DNA of 64,000 nt, taken from the NCBI GenBank assembly GCA_963575745.1, contig CAUYUJ010003381.1, positions 387,727 to 451,726 of the forward strand. The letters are read 5' to 3'. This document shows, in pieces, positions 59,701 through 60,695 of the stretch (the stretch's first letter is position 1; each line of letters opens with the position of its first letter). The DNA comes from Prorocentrum cordatum. Taxonomy: Eukaryota; Sar; Dinophyceae; Prorocentrales; Prorocentraceae. The translations under genes were made by a program, and so were the position numbers. The notes under the pieces are model-generated. The model did not search any database. It saw only the letters and a program-made list of their open reading frames with translations, and was not told where the DNA came from.

Positions 59701-59726
59701 AAGGACCCTACGTACCAGCTGAAGAG
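592..59726 (+). CDS. UBA3: NEDD8-activating enzyme E1 catalytic subunit (UBA3), 15 internal exons, incomplete at both ends
   Basis: UBA3, with its partner NAE1/APPBP1, adenylates NEDD8, carries it as a thioester and passes it to the E2 UBC12 for cullin neddylation. Exons: 592-636, 1932-1981, 6272-6364, 19880-19931, 21074-21119, 26780-26804, 27840-27948, 30240-30305, 31974-32054, 40424-40533, 48021-48108, 52818-52880, 53231-53263, 53920-53991, 59680-59726. The joined 980 nt stay in one frame (326 codons plus 2 nt) and follow the family in order: [29 protein letters not shown], two CxxC pairs (SCFDC, CMVC) and the catalytic-cysteine segment [15 protein letters not shown]. About 60-70 N-terminal and 70-80 C-terminal residues are missing compared with the usual length of about 460. 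Junctions come from frame and family alignment, not from a transcript. Preserved catalytic and zinc residues argue for a working gene. UBA2 and UBA1 are less likely because of the LPEHCIEY and [14 protein letters not shown] signatures. Confidence 0.93.
695..1008 (+). repeat. (GGA)n polypurine tract
   Basis: A run of G followed by GGA/GAG triplets with scattered GAT and GGAGAA interruptions. It is purine-rich on the sense strand of UBA3. Long Gly/Glu/Arg frames on + and Pro/Ser/Leu frames on - are products of the repeat. Confidence 0.97.
1335..1492. mobile_element. Degenerate family-A inverted-repeat element
   Basis: Left side has CTCTACAGGGGGC and right side CCACCTGTAGGAGGACATGCCCGAC, matching the two ends of the better-kept family-A copies at 54650 and 58314. 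The interior is AT-rich compared with its surroundings. No coding capacity. Confidence 0.6.
1932..1981 (+). CDS. UBA3: UBA3 exon B: adenylation domain, DMD motif
   Basis: Codes for [16 protein letters not shown] plus two bases (AG) of an Arg codon. It continues exon A without a gap: in the family the glycine loop is followed by a helix and then the strand ending in D-x-D, whose aspartate contacts ATP/Mg. The 50-nt exon lies between CCAG and ACAG|GA, leaving phase 2. The two spare bases are completed by the first G of exon C. Confidence 0.93.
2088..2232 (+). repeat. (GGA)n polypurine tract
   Basis: GGA/GAG triplets with a short GCAGCAGCAG interruption, inside intron 2. Confidence 0.95.
3398..3547. 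repeat. CGAGGGCGCGAAG dispersed repeat
   Basis: Two CGAGGGCGCGAAG blocks with runs of TTCGCGCTTCGCG-type dyads around a short TCC tract. The same arrangement, including the TCC centre and the final AAGTTGG, occurs at 39635-39797 in intron 9, so this is a dispersed repeat with internal hairpin potential. Confidence 0.75.
3545..3720. mobile_element. Family-B MITE-like element
   Basis: Terminal inverted repeats of about 35 bp: the left end contains AAGCCACCCCAACCCAACCC and the right end its near-complement ending GGTAGGTAGTC. The interior has ATTTCCAGTGGGAGGGGG and a CATCGACAAAAACAC-like segment. A close copy with the same ends lies at 54024-54190 and a truncated one at 5335-5460. No open frame for a transposase. 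Confidence 0.8.
4735..4875. repeat. Inverted repeat with 38-bp arms
   Basis: Left arm from ACTCGGAGGTCCGCGCGG to GGATCGGCG is matched by the reverse complement ending CGCGCGGACCTCCGAGT. The arms flank a GGCGCC-rich centre with its own dyads. Related single arms occur at 1105, 16798, 19661, 39270, 58225 and 58610. It could form a long hairpin. Likely a non-autonomous element. Confidence 0.8.
5335..5460. mobile_element. Truncated family-B element
   Basis: Begins GGTCACCGCCCACC, like the left end of family B, and keeps the CCATTTCCAGTG...GGGGAACATTG interior, but the right inverted repeat is absent. Confidence 0.6.
5641..5692. repeat. Short perfect hairpin
   Basis: CCCGACTCGCCGCTG and CAGCGGCGAGTCGGG form a 15-bp perfect stem (extendable with mismatches) around a 13-base loop inside intron 2. 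No terminator meaning is implied in a eukaryotic intron. Confidence 0.8.
6272..6364 (+). CDS. UBA3: UBA3 exon C: NLNRQFLF motif
   Basis: One base completes the Arg codon from exon B; then [12 protein letters not shown] and [18 protein letters not shown]; then AG of the next Arg codon. The N-L-N-R-Q-F-L-F block is the most conserved E1 adenylation motif after the glycine loop (Asn and Arg contact ATP). The 93-nt exon has acceptor GCGCAG|G and donor ACAG|GC, phase 2 on both sides. Confidence 0.96.
6790..7055. repeat. GAGTGTGAGTGG-type simple repeat
   Basis: Degenerate 6-12 bp units of GAGTGTGAGT/GGTCTGAGT. Related arrays lie at 7745-7910 and 38817-39015, and in inverted orientation at 31085-31370. 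Confidence 0.9.
7090..7740. repeat. Tandem repeat, unit about 120 bp
   Basis: About five diverged units, each with CGCCTGAGACATCC, CAAACACACGAACCGCC-like and CCTGGCGGCTCCCC segments. The same motifs make up the nearly identical 152-bp array at 38209-38816, so this is an older member of that family. Overlapping open frames on both strands arise from the repeat. Confidence 0.85.
8235..8428 (-). repeat. Split direct repeat B2 (outer 3' end of the element)
   Basis: 194 bp matching B1 (8637-8830) at all but 3 positions. Its outer edge abuts TGATGACT of the interrupted R element, which fixes the 3' end of the retrotransposon. No target duplication is seen, as expected for tyrosine-recombinase integration. 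Confidence 0.92.
8490..8636 (-). repeat. Split direct repeat A2
   Basis: 147 bp, from GCTAGACCCCGACCCTT to AAGGACGCCT, matching A1 at 15544-15690 except for two G/A differences. It directly joins B1 at 8636/8637, the inferred junction of the circular form. Confidence 0.93.
8637..8830 (-). repeat. Split direct repeat B1
   Basis: 194-bp copy of B2, just downstream (minus strand) of the recombinase stop. It contains CTCCAAGTCCAAGGCGGTGT and ends CAGGCGCAACCCC on the + strand. Confidence 0.93.
8845..10479 (-). pseudogene. Tyrosine recombinase of the retrotransposon, interrupted
   Basis: The N-terminal core-binding (SAM-like) half (10479 to about 9840) includes [20 protein letters not shown]. 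The catalytic half (about 9620-8845) includes a linker [27 protein letters not shown] (first Arg), [11 protein letters not shown] (second Arg; Tyr where His is usual), [10 protein letters not shown] and the nucleophile context FYARF. Both halves use the same frame. Between them about 200 bp carry an in-frame stop (9718-9720) and three copies of TGACCCGGGTC (9751, 9815, 9831), absent from the family. This could be an insertion or an unspliced intron; I favour insertion, hence pseudogene. Confidence 0.85.
11138..12713 (-). pseudogene. Gag-like protein with two zinc knuckles, in two overlapping frames
   Basis: The upstream part (12713-12111) is a helical acidic region ([17 protein letters not shown]...). 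The downstream part (12148-11138) is in another frame, has a Lys/Ser/Ala-rich linker and ends with two CCHC-like units, CRNC...H-x4-C and CPKC...H-x4-C. The frames overlap by about 38 bp and only together look like a full Gag, so either a programmed shift or an indel separates them. Gag identity rests on the knuckles and the element context. Lying between RT and recombinase is unusual for this class. Confidence 0.65.
12827..14590 (-). pseudogene. Reverse transcriptase-RNase H of the retrotransposon
   Basis: RT motifs on the minus strand: VFVLDLR (about 14525), [12 protein letters not shown] (about 14360-14395) and the catalytic FVDDLL (about 14266-14281). RNase H follows with [10 protein letters not shown], the helix [21 protein letters not shown] and [14 protein letters not shown], i.e. 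all four acidic positions. From about 14456 to the stop at 12827 the frame is open. Upstream it is broken by a (TA)n microsatellite inside RT motif A, and the N-terminus gives way to a purine tract (14580-14645). Confidence 0.9.
14460..14482. repeat. (TA)n microsatellite inside the RT region
   Basis: About 11 TA units, the only long AT dinucleotide run in the window. It separates the motif-A part of RT from the rest. Confidence 0.97.
15544..15690 (-). repeat. Split direct repeat A1 (outer 5' end of the element)
   Basis: 147-bp partner of A2. Its outer edge (AAGGACGCCT at 15690) is followed by AGCGGGGGTGGATATCATGG, the continuation of the interrupted R element, fixing the 5' boundary. Confidence 0.92.
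15691..15855. mobile_element. Family-R MITE-like element, right part (split by the retrotransposon)
   Basis: Matches R copies at 19245 and 25821 from GGGGTGGATATCATGGCG to CTCTTGGCCGCTCCCGA. The missing left part (CGGGGGCGG, then GAGGGGGGTGATGACT) is at about 8206-8234, on the far side of the retrotransposon. Contains an 11-bp perfect stem (GATATCATGG/CCATGATATC). Confidence 0.85.
16196..16460. repeat. Tandem repeat, unit about 58 bp
   Basis: Four to five units of TTTCGAAATGGCGCTCC...CCCAGGACTTCC followed by GGGTTCGAT-like ends, diverged. Confidence 0.8.
16556..16735 (+). repeat. (GGA)n polypurine tract
   Basis: GGA/GAG triplets with GGGGGAGGGGG near its right end. Confidence 0.95.
18893..19095 (+). 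repeat. (GGA)n polypurine tract
   Basis: GGA triplets with regular AGCGGAGGAGG interruptions, near the end of intron 3. Confidence 0.95.
19245..19439. mobile_element. Family-R MITE-like element, uninterrupted
   Basis: Terminal inverted repeat TCGGGGGCGGCCAAG / CTTGGCCGCCCCCGA. The interior runs GGTGATGACTTAGGGG, TATCATGGCG, and ATGCCACCGGCCATGAT. It shows the empty state of the site in which the retrotransposon at 8235 inserted. Confidence 0.85.
19880..19931 (+). CDS. UBA3: UBA3 exon D: strand before the KIQD motif
   Basis: A single G completes Arg from exon C, then [17 protein letters not shown] (phase 0 end). In the family this segment carries the second substrate strand, ending K-I-Q-D. 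Acceptor CCCGAG|G, donor CCAG|GA, 52 nt. A second copy of the [10 protein letters not shown]-coding stretch lies 142 bp downstream; this one is chosen because it has the AG acceptor and joins in frame to both neighbours. Confidence 0.92.
20041..20100 (+). pseudogene. UBA3: Tandem copy of UBA3 exon D
   Basis: Repeats GGGTGCAGTTCCACGTCGG, then CAAGATCCAGGA and GGGGCTCGAGC of exon D and its donor side. It lacks the AG acceptor and the first seven codons. Splicing it in addition to exon D would insert an extra KIQ block. Best read as a partial, probably non-functional exon duplication. Confidence 0.75.
20512..20670 (+). repeat. Family-F dispersed repeat
   Basis: Starts AAAGAAACACACAGACAC, has AATCGTCGACTCCC in the middle and ends GTTTGTGGGCCCCTTCAC. 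Other copies: 34005-34165, 49815-50075, 50080-50165 (right part) and 50405-50570. It is AT-richer than its surroundings and has no obvious terminal inverted repeats. Confidence 0.85.
20857..21060 (+). repeat. (GGA)n polypurine tract just upstream of exon E
   Basis: GGA/GAG triplets reaching to within 13 nt of the AG acceptor at 21072-21073, where most introns would carry pyrimidines. Confidence 0.95.
21074..21119 (+). CDS. UBA3: UBA3 exon [12 protein letters not shown]
   Basis: Codes for [15 protein letters not shown] plus the first base of Gly. Joined to exon D it gives [13 protein letters not shown], matching the family's KIQDFNDTFYRQF with no gap. 46 nt, acceptor GCCAG|GA, donor GCAG|GC, phase 1. 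Confidence 0.95.
22073..22315 (+). repeat. Near-perfect (GGA)n tract, about 240 bp
   Basis: About 75 GGA triplets with only two interruptions, the purest such tract here. Low divergence suggests recent expansion. Confidence 0.98.
22418..22580. mobile_element. Diverged family-A element
   Basis: Left end GGCCGGGTATGTCCCCCCACAGG and right end CTTGTGGAGGGACAGGCCCGACTTAA mirror each other and match the ends of the copy at 58314. Confidence 0.7.
22940..23945. repeat. 83-bp minisatellite, about 10 units
   Basis: From about 23090 on, units carry GCGCGGCGCT(A/C)AGGCGAG, GCCACATTTTGAAAAC and CCGCCCTCAATCCGTGAA, spaced 77-87 bp. The left shoulder (22940-23090) is a related but different repeat also found at 42000-42140. 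Other arrays of this unit: 42200-42560 and, inverted, 40925-41180. Confidence 0.9.
24062..24297 (+). repeat. Degenerate (GGA)n tract
   Basis: GGA-rich with GGAGGGAG units and occasional TAG or CGA triplets, more diverged than the tract at 22073. Confidence 0.93.
24566..24715. mobile_element. Family-C hairpin element
   Basis: Arms GGTACCCATACCGCTAC and GTAGCGGTATCAGTACC are complementary. The centre (TCGTCGCCACCGTTGGTTCC, then CGAAATCCTGGTCAGAACGCACCC) matches the copy at 54955-55120, whose arms have a different sequence. Confidence 0.75.
25190..25370 (+). repeat. (GGA)n grading into GGAGCA repeats
   Basis: GGA triplets followed by GAGCAG/GCAGCAGCAG hexamers at the right end. Confidence 0.95.
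25821..26018. mobile_element. Family-R MITE-like element with probable target duplication
   Basis: Ends GGGAGCGGC(A)AAGAGG and CTCTGGGCCGCTCCCGA are inverted repeats. GAGCTCA lies immediately left (25814-25820) and again at 26019-26025, a 7-8 bp duplication. Interior as in the copy at 19245. Confidence 0.85.
26780..26804 (+). CDS. UBA3: UBA3 exon F: 25-nt microexon
   Basis: GT completes the Gly codon of exon E, then LDNIDAR, then AG of the next Arg codon. The family has G-L-D-(S/N)-x-x-A-R-R-W exactly here. Its phase and length (2+21+2) were predicted from exons E and G, and this is the only interval in the intron I found that satisfies both, with AG on its left and an AG|GC donor on its right. 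Confidence 0.92.
26805..27839 (+). other. UBA3 intron 6 (GC-AG)
   Basis: 1,035 bp without a purine tract or recognised element. A stretch near 27205-27260 (TGTGGTCGTCCTCTT) recurs near 56985-57020. Nothing else identified. Confidence 0.75.
27840..27948 (+). CDS. UBA3: UBA3 exon [10 protein letters not shown] motif
   Basis: Starts with the G of Arg, then [36 protein letters not shown]. The [12 protein letters not shown] block is a hallmark of E1 adenylation domains and is followed in the family by the crossover to the catalytic domain. 109 nt, acceptor CGCAG|G, donor CCAG|GC, phase 0. The frame stays open upstream (IWEACAR), but that does not match the family. Confidence 0.97.
28010..28250. 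repeat. Degenerate (TG)n microsatellite
   Basis: GTGTGTG runs interrupted by CA and TTT, including a purer block at 28198-28245. Confidence 0.93.
29150..29900. repeat. Degenerate tandem repeat, unit about 80-90 bp
   Basis: Recurring CGCTTCCAGCACGC, GCTGGCTCGC and GTGCCAACGCTGCC elements at irregular spacing. An old decayed array. Confidence 0.6.
30240..30305 (+). CDS. UBA3: UBA3 exon H: first zinc-binding CxxC
   Basis: [19 protein letters not shown] then PPQ. In UBA3 the C-x-x-C after the ARVI-P strand supplies two of the four zinc ligands (family: ACIEC). 66 nt, acceptor TTCCAG|GC, donor CTCAG|GT. This is the only canonical GT donor in the gene. Phase 0 on both sides. Confidence 0.95.
30306..31973 (+). 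other. UBA3 intron 8 (GT-AG)
   Basis: 1,668 bp: a short CATCTTGGGGGC-rich stretch (30735-30905) related to repeats at 18290 and 55800; a CTCA(G/C)ACTCA array (31085-31370), the inverse of GAGTGTGAGT arrays elsewhere; a segment (31385-31560) with GGGTTTCTT repeats shared with 20125-20745. Confidence 0.75.
31974..32054 (+). CDS. UBA3: UBA3 exon I: catalytic cysteine
   Basis: [18 protein letters not shown] then IEYVLVVMW. The Cys in P-x-C-T-I-A is the family's thioester-forming residue that accepts NEDD8, and LPEHCIEY is UBA3-specific. 81 nt, acceptor GCGCAG|G; the exon ends TGG before a GA donor (phase 0). This donor lacks the usual exon-side AG; ending at TGG is chosen because it joins exon J in frame with the family's spacing. 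Confidence 0.95.
32162..32350. mobile_element. MITE-like inverted-repeat element
   Basis: Left end CTCTGATTGGGCG...TAATGGGGGGGTCA and right end TGACCCCCCCATTA...CGCCCAATCTGAG form about 40 bp of imperfect terminal inverted repeat. The interior has CCCCCTGGGGCTCTGGAGGGG. No open frame. Confidence 0.8.
32575..32695 (+). repeat. G-run array with TTAGGGG units
   Basis: Five GGGGTTAGGGGAGGGG-like units with runs of 5-10 G, a strong G-quadruplex candidate on the sense strand. It contains TTAGGG but not a regular telomere array. Confidence 0.9.
34005..34165 (+). repeat. Family-F dispersed repeat
   Basis: GAAAACACACAGACACAAG, AATCGTCGATTCCC and TCCTGGGGCCCCTTCA in the same order as at 20512. Confidence 0.85.
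34990..35880 (-). pseudogene. Unidentified coding remnant on the minus strand
   Basis: Three consecutive minus-strand stretches have ordinary protein-like composition, unlike the simple-repeat frames around them: 35876 to about 35620 ([19 protein letters not shown]...), about 35640 to 35308 ([17 protein letters not shown]...) and 35290 to about 34990 ([18 protein letters not shown]...). They continue one another across single-base frame changes, as in a decayed single gene of about 300 codons. I do not recognise the family. A transposon-derived or retrocopied gene is possible. Confidence 0.45.
36040..37080. repeat. 88-92 bp tandem array, about 11 units
   Basis: Each unit has GTGTCGAGAAAGTGCCACGC, CTATGCCTGGACGACTGGCACGG and AGCGGCCGCGCTC; the NotI site recurs in most units. 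Small length variation and single-base changes separate the units. The open frames crossing the array follow its near-multiple-of-three period. Confidence 0.96.
37078..37205. repeat. GCTGA/GCTGT pentamer repeat
   Basis: GCTGTGCTGAGCTGAGCTGA-like units directly after the 90-bp array. Confidence 0.93.
37490..38120. repeat. CCTCCTGGGG-type degenerate repeat
   Basis: CCTCCTGG(G/A)GCC units (37490-37590 and 37860-38120) flank five units of about 60 bp with CAATCTATAGGAACA and AAAACAT (37600-37850). Confidence 0.85.
38209..38816. repeat. 152-bp tandem array, four nearly identical units
   Basis: Units start AAATGAGCGCCTCGCTCGAG and end CCCCTTAGGGGTGCTG at 38209, 38361, 38513 and 38665. Near identity indicates very recent amplification. 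The minus-strand frame through it (repeating [16 protein letters not shown]) is a by-product. Confidence 0.97.
38817..39015. repeat. GAGTATGAGTAAGTCT array
   Basis: 12-bp units of GTATGAGTAAGTCTG, continuing directly from the 152-bp array, as the GAGTGTGAGT array adjoins the related 120-bp array at 7090-7910. Confidence 0.94.
39635..39797. repeat. CGAGGGCGCGAAG dispersed repeat, second copy
   Basis: Partner of 3398-3547: CGAGGGCGCGAAGTTATTCG, a short TCC centre, then CGAGAGCGCGAAG and many TTCGCGCTTCGCG dyads. Confidence 0.75.
40424..40533 (+). CDS. UBA3: UBA3 exon J: helical segment after the catalytic loop
   Basis: [36 protein letters not shown] plus AC of Thr. The family has ...[26 protein letters not shown] here. 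The N-terminal part is four residues shorter than the human spacing. 110 nt, acceptor CTCAG|GA. The donor is placed at TTAC|GC because this restores Thr-Tyr with exon K; it lacks an exon-side AG. Confidence 0.95.
40736..40915. mobile_element. Family-E inverted-repeat element, diverged
   Basis: Left end GTACAGTCAACGCG...TAAGGACGCG and right end GTCCTTAATACACGTTTTGACTGTAC mirror each other. It contains GGGTACCCTTG as in other family-E copies. Confidence 0.65.
40925..41180. repeat. 83-bp minisatellite, inverted orientation
   Basis: Three units with TCACGGATGG, GTTCTCGCC and CGCCGCGC, the reverse complement of the 23090-23945 unit. Confidence 0.8.
41753..41835. repeat. (ATC)n microsatellite
   Basis: CATCATCATC runs with a few CAG and ACA interruptions. 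Confidence 0.95.
42200..42560. repeat. 83-bp minisatellite, third array
   Basis: Four to five units with GCGAGAGCCACATTTTGAAA and CCGTGAAACTCTTGCA, in the same orientation as 23090-23945. Confidence 0.85.
43290..44625. repeat. About 90-bp tandem array, about 15 units
   Basis: Each unit reads GAGCTCC(G/A)CCGAAGGCCCC, CGCATGCGTC, TTCGGCACACCCCTCAC, GTTTCGTGGCCCCATAG. The left half is more uniform than the right, where short insertions accumulate. Confidence 0.96.
44700..45305. repeat. 369-bp tandem duplication
   Basis: TTTTCTTGATGTTGGGG...CGCTGGAAATAA and TGCAGCGGGACCACGATTCGG occur at 44720 onward and again at 45088 onward in the same order. Within each copy GCAGCGGGA-type segments recur at about 50-bp spacing. 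Confidence 0.9.
45430..45800 (+). repeat. Pair of purine tracts
   Basis: 45430-45535 is GGA with GACGACGAGGAACAGGAG repeated three times; 45610-45800 is GGA with AAGAAGAAA interruptions. About 75 bp of mixed sequence lies between. Confidence 0.9.
46384..46508. mobile_element. Family-D hairpin element
   Basis: GCATCGCTCGGACGT at the left end is complemented by ACGTCCGAGCGATGG at the right; interior GGGCCATCGAGGAACATCC. Second copy 46615-46745; a partial copy near 24840-24925 keeps the right arm. Confidence 0.8.
46615..46745. mobile_element. Family-D hairpin element, second copy
   Basis: GCATCGCTCGGGCGT and ACGTCCGAGCGATGG arms; interior GGGCCATCGAGGAGCATCG. Confidence 0.8.
47450..47640 (+). 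repeat. (GGA)n polypurine tract
   Basis: GGA triplets with GCAGG and GACGAAGCGACGG interruptions. Confidence 0.95.
47875..48005 (+). repeat. (GGA)n tract just upstream of exon K
   Basis: GGA/GAAG purines ending about 15 nt before the AG acceptor of exon K at 48019-48020. Confidence 0.95.
48021..48108 (+). CDS. UBA3: UBA3 exon [15 protein letters not shown]
   Basis: Completes Thr, then [29 protein letters not shown]. This is the crossover back to the adenylation domain and one of the most conserved E1 segments (family: [18 protein letters not shown]). 88 nt, acceptor GCACAG|G, donor GAG|GC, phase 0. Confidence 0.97.
49480..49650 (+). repeat. (GGA)n polypurine tract
   Basis: GGGGGAGGAGGGGG units grading into GGA triplets. 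Confidence 0.95.
49815..50165 (+). repeat. Family-F repeats in tandem
   Basis: Two left parts (GCACACAGACGCAATGAAAA at about 49830; ACACACAGACGCAATGAAAA at about 49925) followed by a complete right part ending CCCAGGGCCCCTTC and a further partial right part (50085-50160). Confidence 0.85.
50198..50406. mobile_element. Inverted-repeat element nested in a family-F repeat
   Basis: Arms of about 46 bp: CCCGAAATGGGTACGGAAAG, then AATGGGTACAATGCCCAACA, are mirrored by TGTTGGGCATTGTACCCATT, then CTTTCGGTACCCATTTCGGG. ATG is present on both sides (50192-50194, 50410-50412) at the point where intact F copies read CAATGAAAATCG, suggesting a 3-bp target duplication. Confidence 0.8.
51455..51595 (-). 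repeat. (TCC)n polypyrimidine tract
   Basis: CTCCTCCTC with CTCTCTCTC at the left, one of four tracts with pyrimidines on the sense strand. Confidence 0.95.
52818..52880 (+). CDS. UBA3: UBA3 exon [10 protein letters not shown]
   Basis: [21 protein letters not shown]: family has [23 protein letters not shown] with the same spacing to the NNY motif. 63 nt, acceptor CAGAG|GC, donor GCAG|GC, phase 0 at both ends. Confidence 0.95.
52881..53230 (+). other. UBA3 intron 12 (GC-AG), 350 bp
   Basis: The shortest intron. No repeat or mobile element seen and base composition is balanced. It may come closest to the ancestral intron size. Confidence 0.8.
53231..53263 (+). CDS. UBA3: UBA3 exon [11 protein letters not shown]
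   Basis: [11 protein letters not shown], matching the family's DGLYTYTFEAE. 33 nt. The acceptor CCCAG|A and donor TCA|GA both depart from the usual AG|G context; the boundary at TCA is chosen because joining to exon N then gives exactly the family spacing from TFE to the zinc cysteine. Confidence 0.87.
53264..53919 (+). other. UBA3 intron 13 (GA-AG)
   Basis: 656 bp with a short (GGA)n tract (53522-53595) and an inverted family-E-like segment containing AAGGGTACCCTTGGG (53705-53770). Confidence 0.75.
53920..53991 (+). CDS. UBA3: UBA3 exon N: second zinc-binding CxxC
   Basis: [20 protein letters not shown] then TTLE. C-x-x-C supplies the second zinc ligand pair (family: CPAC). The chain then enters the ubiquitin-fold domain that recruits UBC12. 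72 nt, acceptor ATCAG|A, donor GGAG|GA, phase 0. The frame remains open a few codons past the donor, to a TAG near 54022. Confidence 0.9.
54024..54190. mobile_element. Family-B MITE-like element
   Basis: Same inverted ends and interior order as the copy at 3545: AAGCCACCCCAACCCAACCC, ATTTCCAGTTGGGGGGGGG, AACCCGAAATTCGGGTCTTC, GGTTGGGTTGGGGTGGTCTG. It begins only about 30 bp after exon N. Confidence 0.85.
54343..54475 (-). repeat. (TCC)n polypyrimidine tract
   Basis: CTCCTCCTC triplets, with pyrimidines on the sense strand. Confidence 0.95.
54650..54842. mobile_element. Family-A MITE-like element
   Basis: 193 bp with about 42-bp inverted ends: ATTATGTCGGGCGTGTCCCC, TACAGGGGGATTTTCGGCGA and their near-complement. 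AT-rich interior with CTAGACTATTTTTGGACTA. No target duplication is evident. Confidence 0.9.
54955..55120. mobile_element. Family-C hairpin element
   Basis: Arms AAAGATACGGATACGTGTTG and CAACACGTATCCGTATCTTT are perfect 20-bp complements. The centre keeps TTGTCACCGCTGGATTCGCC and CGAAATTCTGGTCAGAACGC as at 24566 and 16910. Confidence 0.85.
55605..55790 (+). repeat. (GGA)n polypurine tract
   Basis: GGA triplets with GATGGATGGATGAG and GTAGG interruptions. Confidence 0.93.
55800..56380. repeat. GCCTCTTGGAGCC degenerate repeat
   Basis: Units of 12-15 bp with CTCTTGG(G/A)GCC(A/G)TCTTGG, related to stretches at 18290-18620 and 30735-30905. Confidence 0.85.
56547..56621. mobile_element. Family-E short inverted-repeat element
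   Basis: ACAGTCAAAAACCCTAATAA and its partner TTATGAGGGCTTTTGACTGT are about 27-bp inverted ends around TTTGCTCAGGGTACCCTTGCG. 75 bp in total; related cores with GGGTACCCTTGCGTCC at 19515, 40780 and 53740. Confidence 0.8.
57431..57586. repeat. Long palindrome with short loop
   Basis: Arms of about 70 bp: GGCACCA...ATACACCAACACCGATCCTGG, AGGATCACCCTGGGCCCAGG and their complements, separated by CTTCTTGCGCAAGGCAGG. A few bulges only. It would fold into a long hairpin in RNA from either strand. Confidence 0.9.
57760..58205 (+). repeat. Longest (GGA)n tract, about 445 bp
   Basis: GGAGGAGG with frequent GGGAGGAG and GAGAGG variants, entirely purine over almost its full length. Confidence 0.97.
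58314..58604. mobile_element. Family-A MITE-like element with 8-bp target duplication
   Basis: 291 bp with ends TTAAGTCGGGCCTGCCCCC and complement ...CAGGCCCGACTTAA. GTCCAGCG occurs directly on both sides (58306-58313 and 58605-58612), and the flanks rejoin into GGTCCAGCGCCGATCC, a repeat present elsewhere (4826). An internal GGGGGATTTTCGACGAAAA is duplicated (about 58408 and 58436). Confidence 0.92.
59165..59275 (-). repeat. (TCC)n polypyrimidine tract
   Basis: CTCCTCCTC triplets with TCTTCTTCC and CATCCTCATCC in the middle, in the last 500 bp of intron 14. Confidence 0.95.
59680..59726 (+). CDS. UBA3: UBA3 exon O: start of the ubiquitin-fold domain
   Basis: [15 protein letters not shown] plus AG of an Arg codon. 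Joined to exon N it reads [19 protein letters not shown], matching the family's KLQEVLDYLTNSASLQMK. The domain binds the E2 UBC12. 47 nt, acceptor GTGGAG|G, donor AGAG|GC, phase 2. The remaining 70 or so residues must follow in exons to the right. Confidence 0.93.
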
Positions 59727-60695
59727 GCCGGATGGGAGAGATCGAGTTGAGAAACGACGGAAGGATCATATTGCATGCGCCAGGAAAGGGGAGGATAGGG
59801 ATGCTTTTACCAGTGTCTGCATAAGGCTCGATTGGGTTTATAGATAGGTGATTGCGTCTTTTTCTGATCTGTTGAGTGTCCCCATCCATCCGATCCACAA
59901 ACGATCGCCAGTCGAGTTGCCTTGGTTGAGGAGTTGTAGGAGCACGCAGTGGAACAGAGAGCCGCCAAACCGAAATTCGGAATCAGCCCAAGCATATGCA
60001 TCAATGTTCGGAGGAGGGACAAGAGGAATAACGAGACTGAAGTGGTAGAAGGCGGGGGAAGAACAAGAGGAGCAGGAAGAGGAGGAGCAGCAAGCAGGAA
60101 AAGTAGGAGGAGGAGAAGGAGGATGGGGGAGGGATGGGGTGACGGCAGCGATACTAAAGAGGACGAGGAGGATGAGTAGGACAACTACAGTGACGAGTGA
60201 CGACGCACCGCGGTCGCCAGACCCCACAGGATCCCTGTGGTCCCCGAGTATCCCGCCTCGCGTCCTCGACGACTGACGATGCGATACCGCGGACGCCAGA
60301 CCCCACAGGAACCCGGTGGTCCTTGAGTGTCCCGCCTCGCGTCCTCGACGGATGACGACGCGCTTCGTACCAGACAGCCCCAGGGGGGGAGGCGTCACGG
60401 CGTCACCTGGCCGGACGCTGGTTGTAGTAGCGGTCTGCGTTCATTTGCAGTCCTCCTTTGTGGGAGTTCACCCAGTGCCACGGCGGAGGTTTTATCACAT
60501 GCTGTTGTGTAAAAAGTATTTCCGTATACAGGGACTGGGCAACACACGCGTTCTGGCGACGATCTTTTTATGTTCGGCGAAGATTTTGGCAACCTTGGCT
60601 GTACCGTTTGCTTGCTCAGCGAATTCGGGCAAACGAGTTATCATACAGAGATGATGTGCCTACTGTCTGTCGACGTTGTGGCGCGGATGCCGAAC
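59727..60695 (+). other. Start of UBA3 intron 15 (GC donor), no further exon found
   Basis: Contains GGA-like purines (60055-60180) and two 83-bp units with CCAGACCCCACAGGA and CCCGCCTCGCGTCCTCGACG (60195-60361). I looked for a continuation of the ubiquitin-fold domain beginning with one base completing Arg and found none. Confidence 0.65.
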
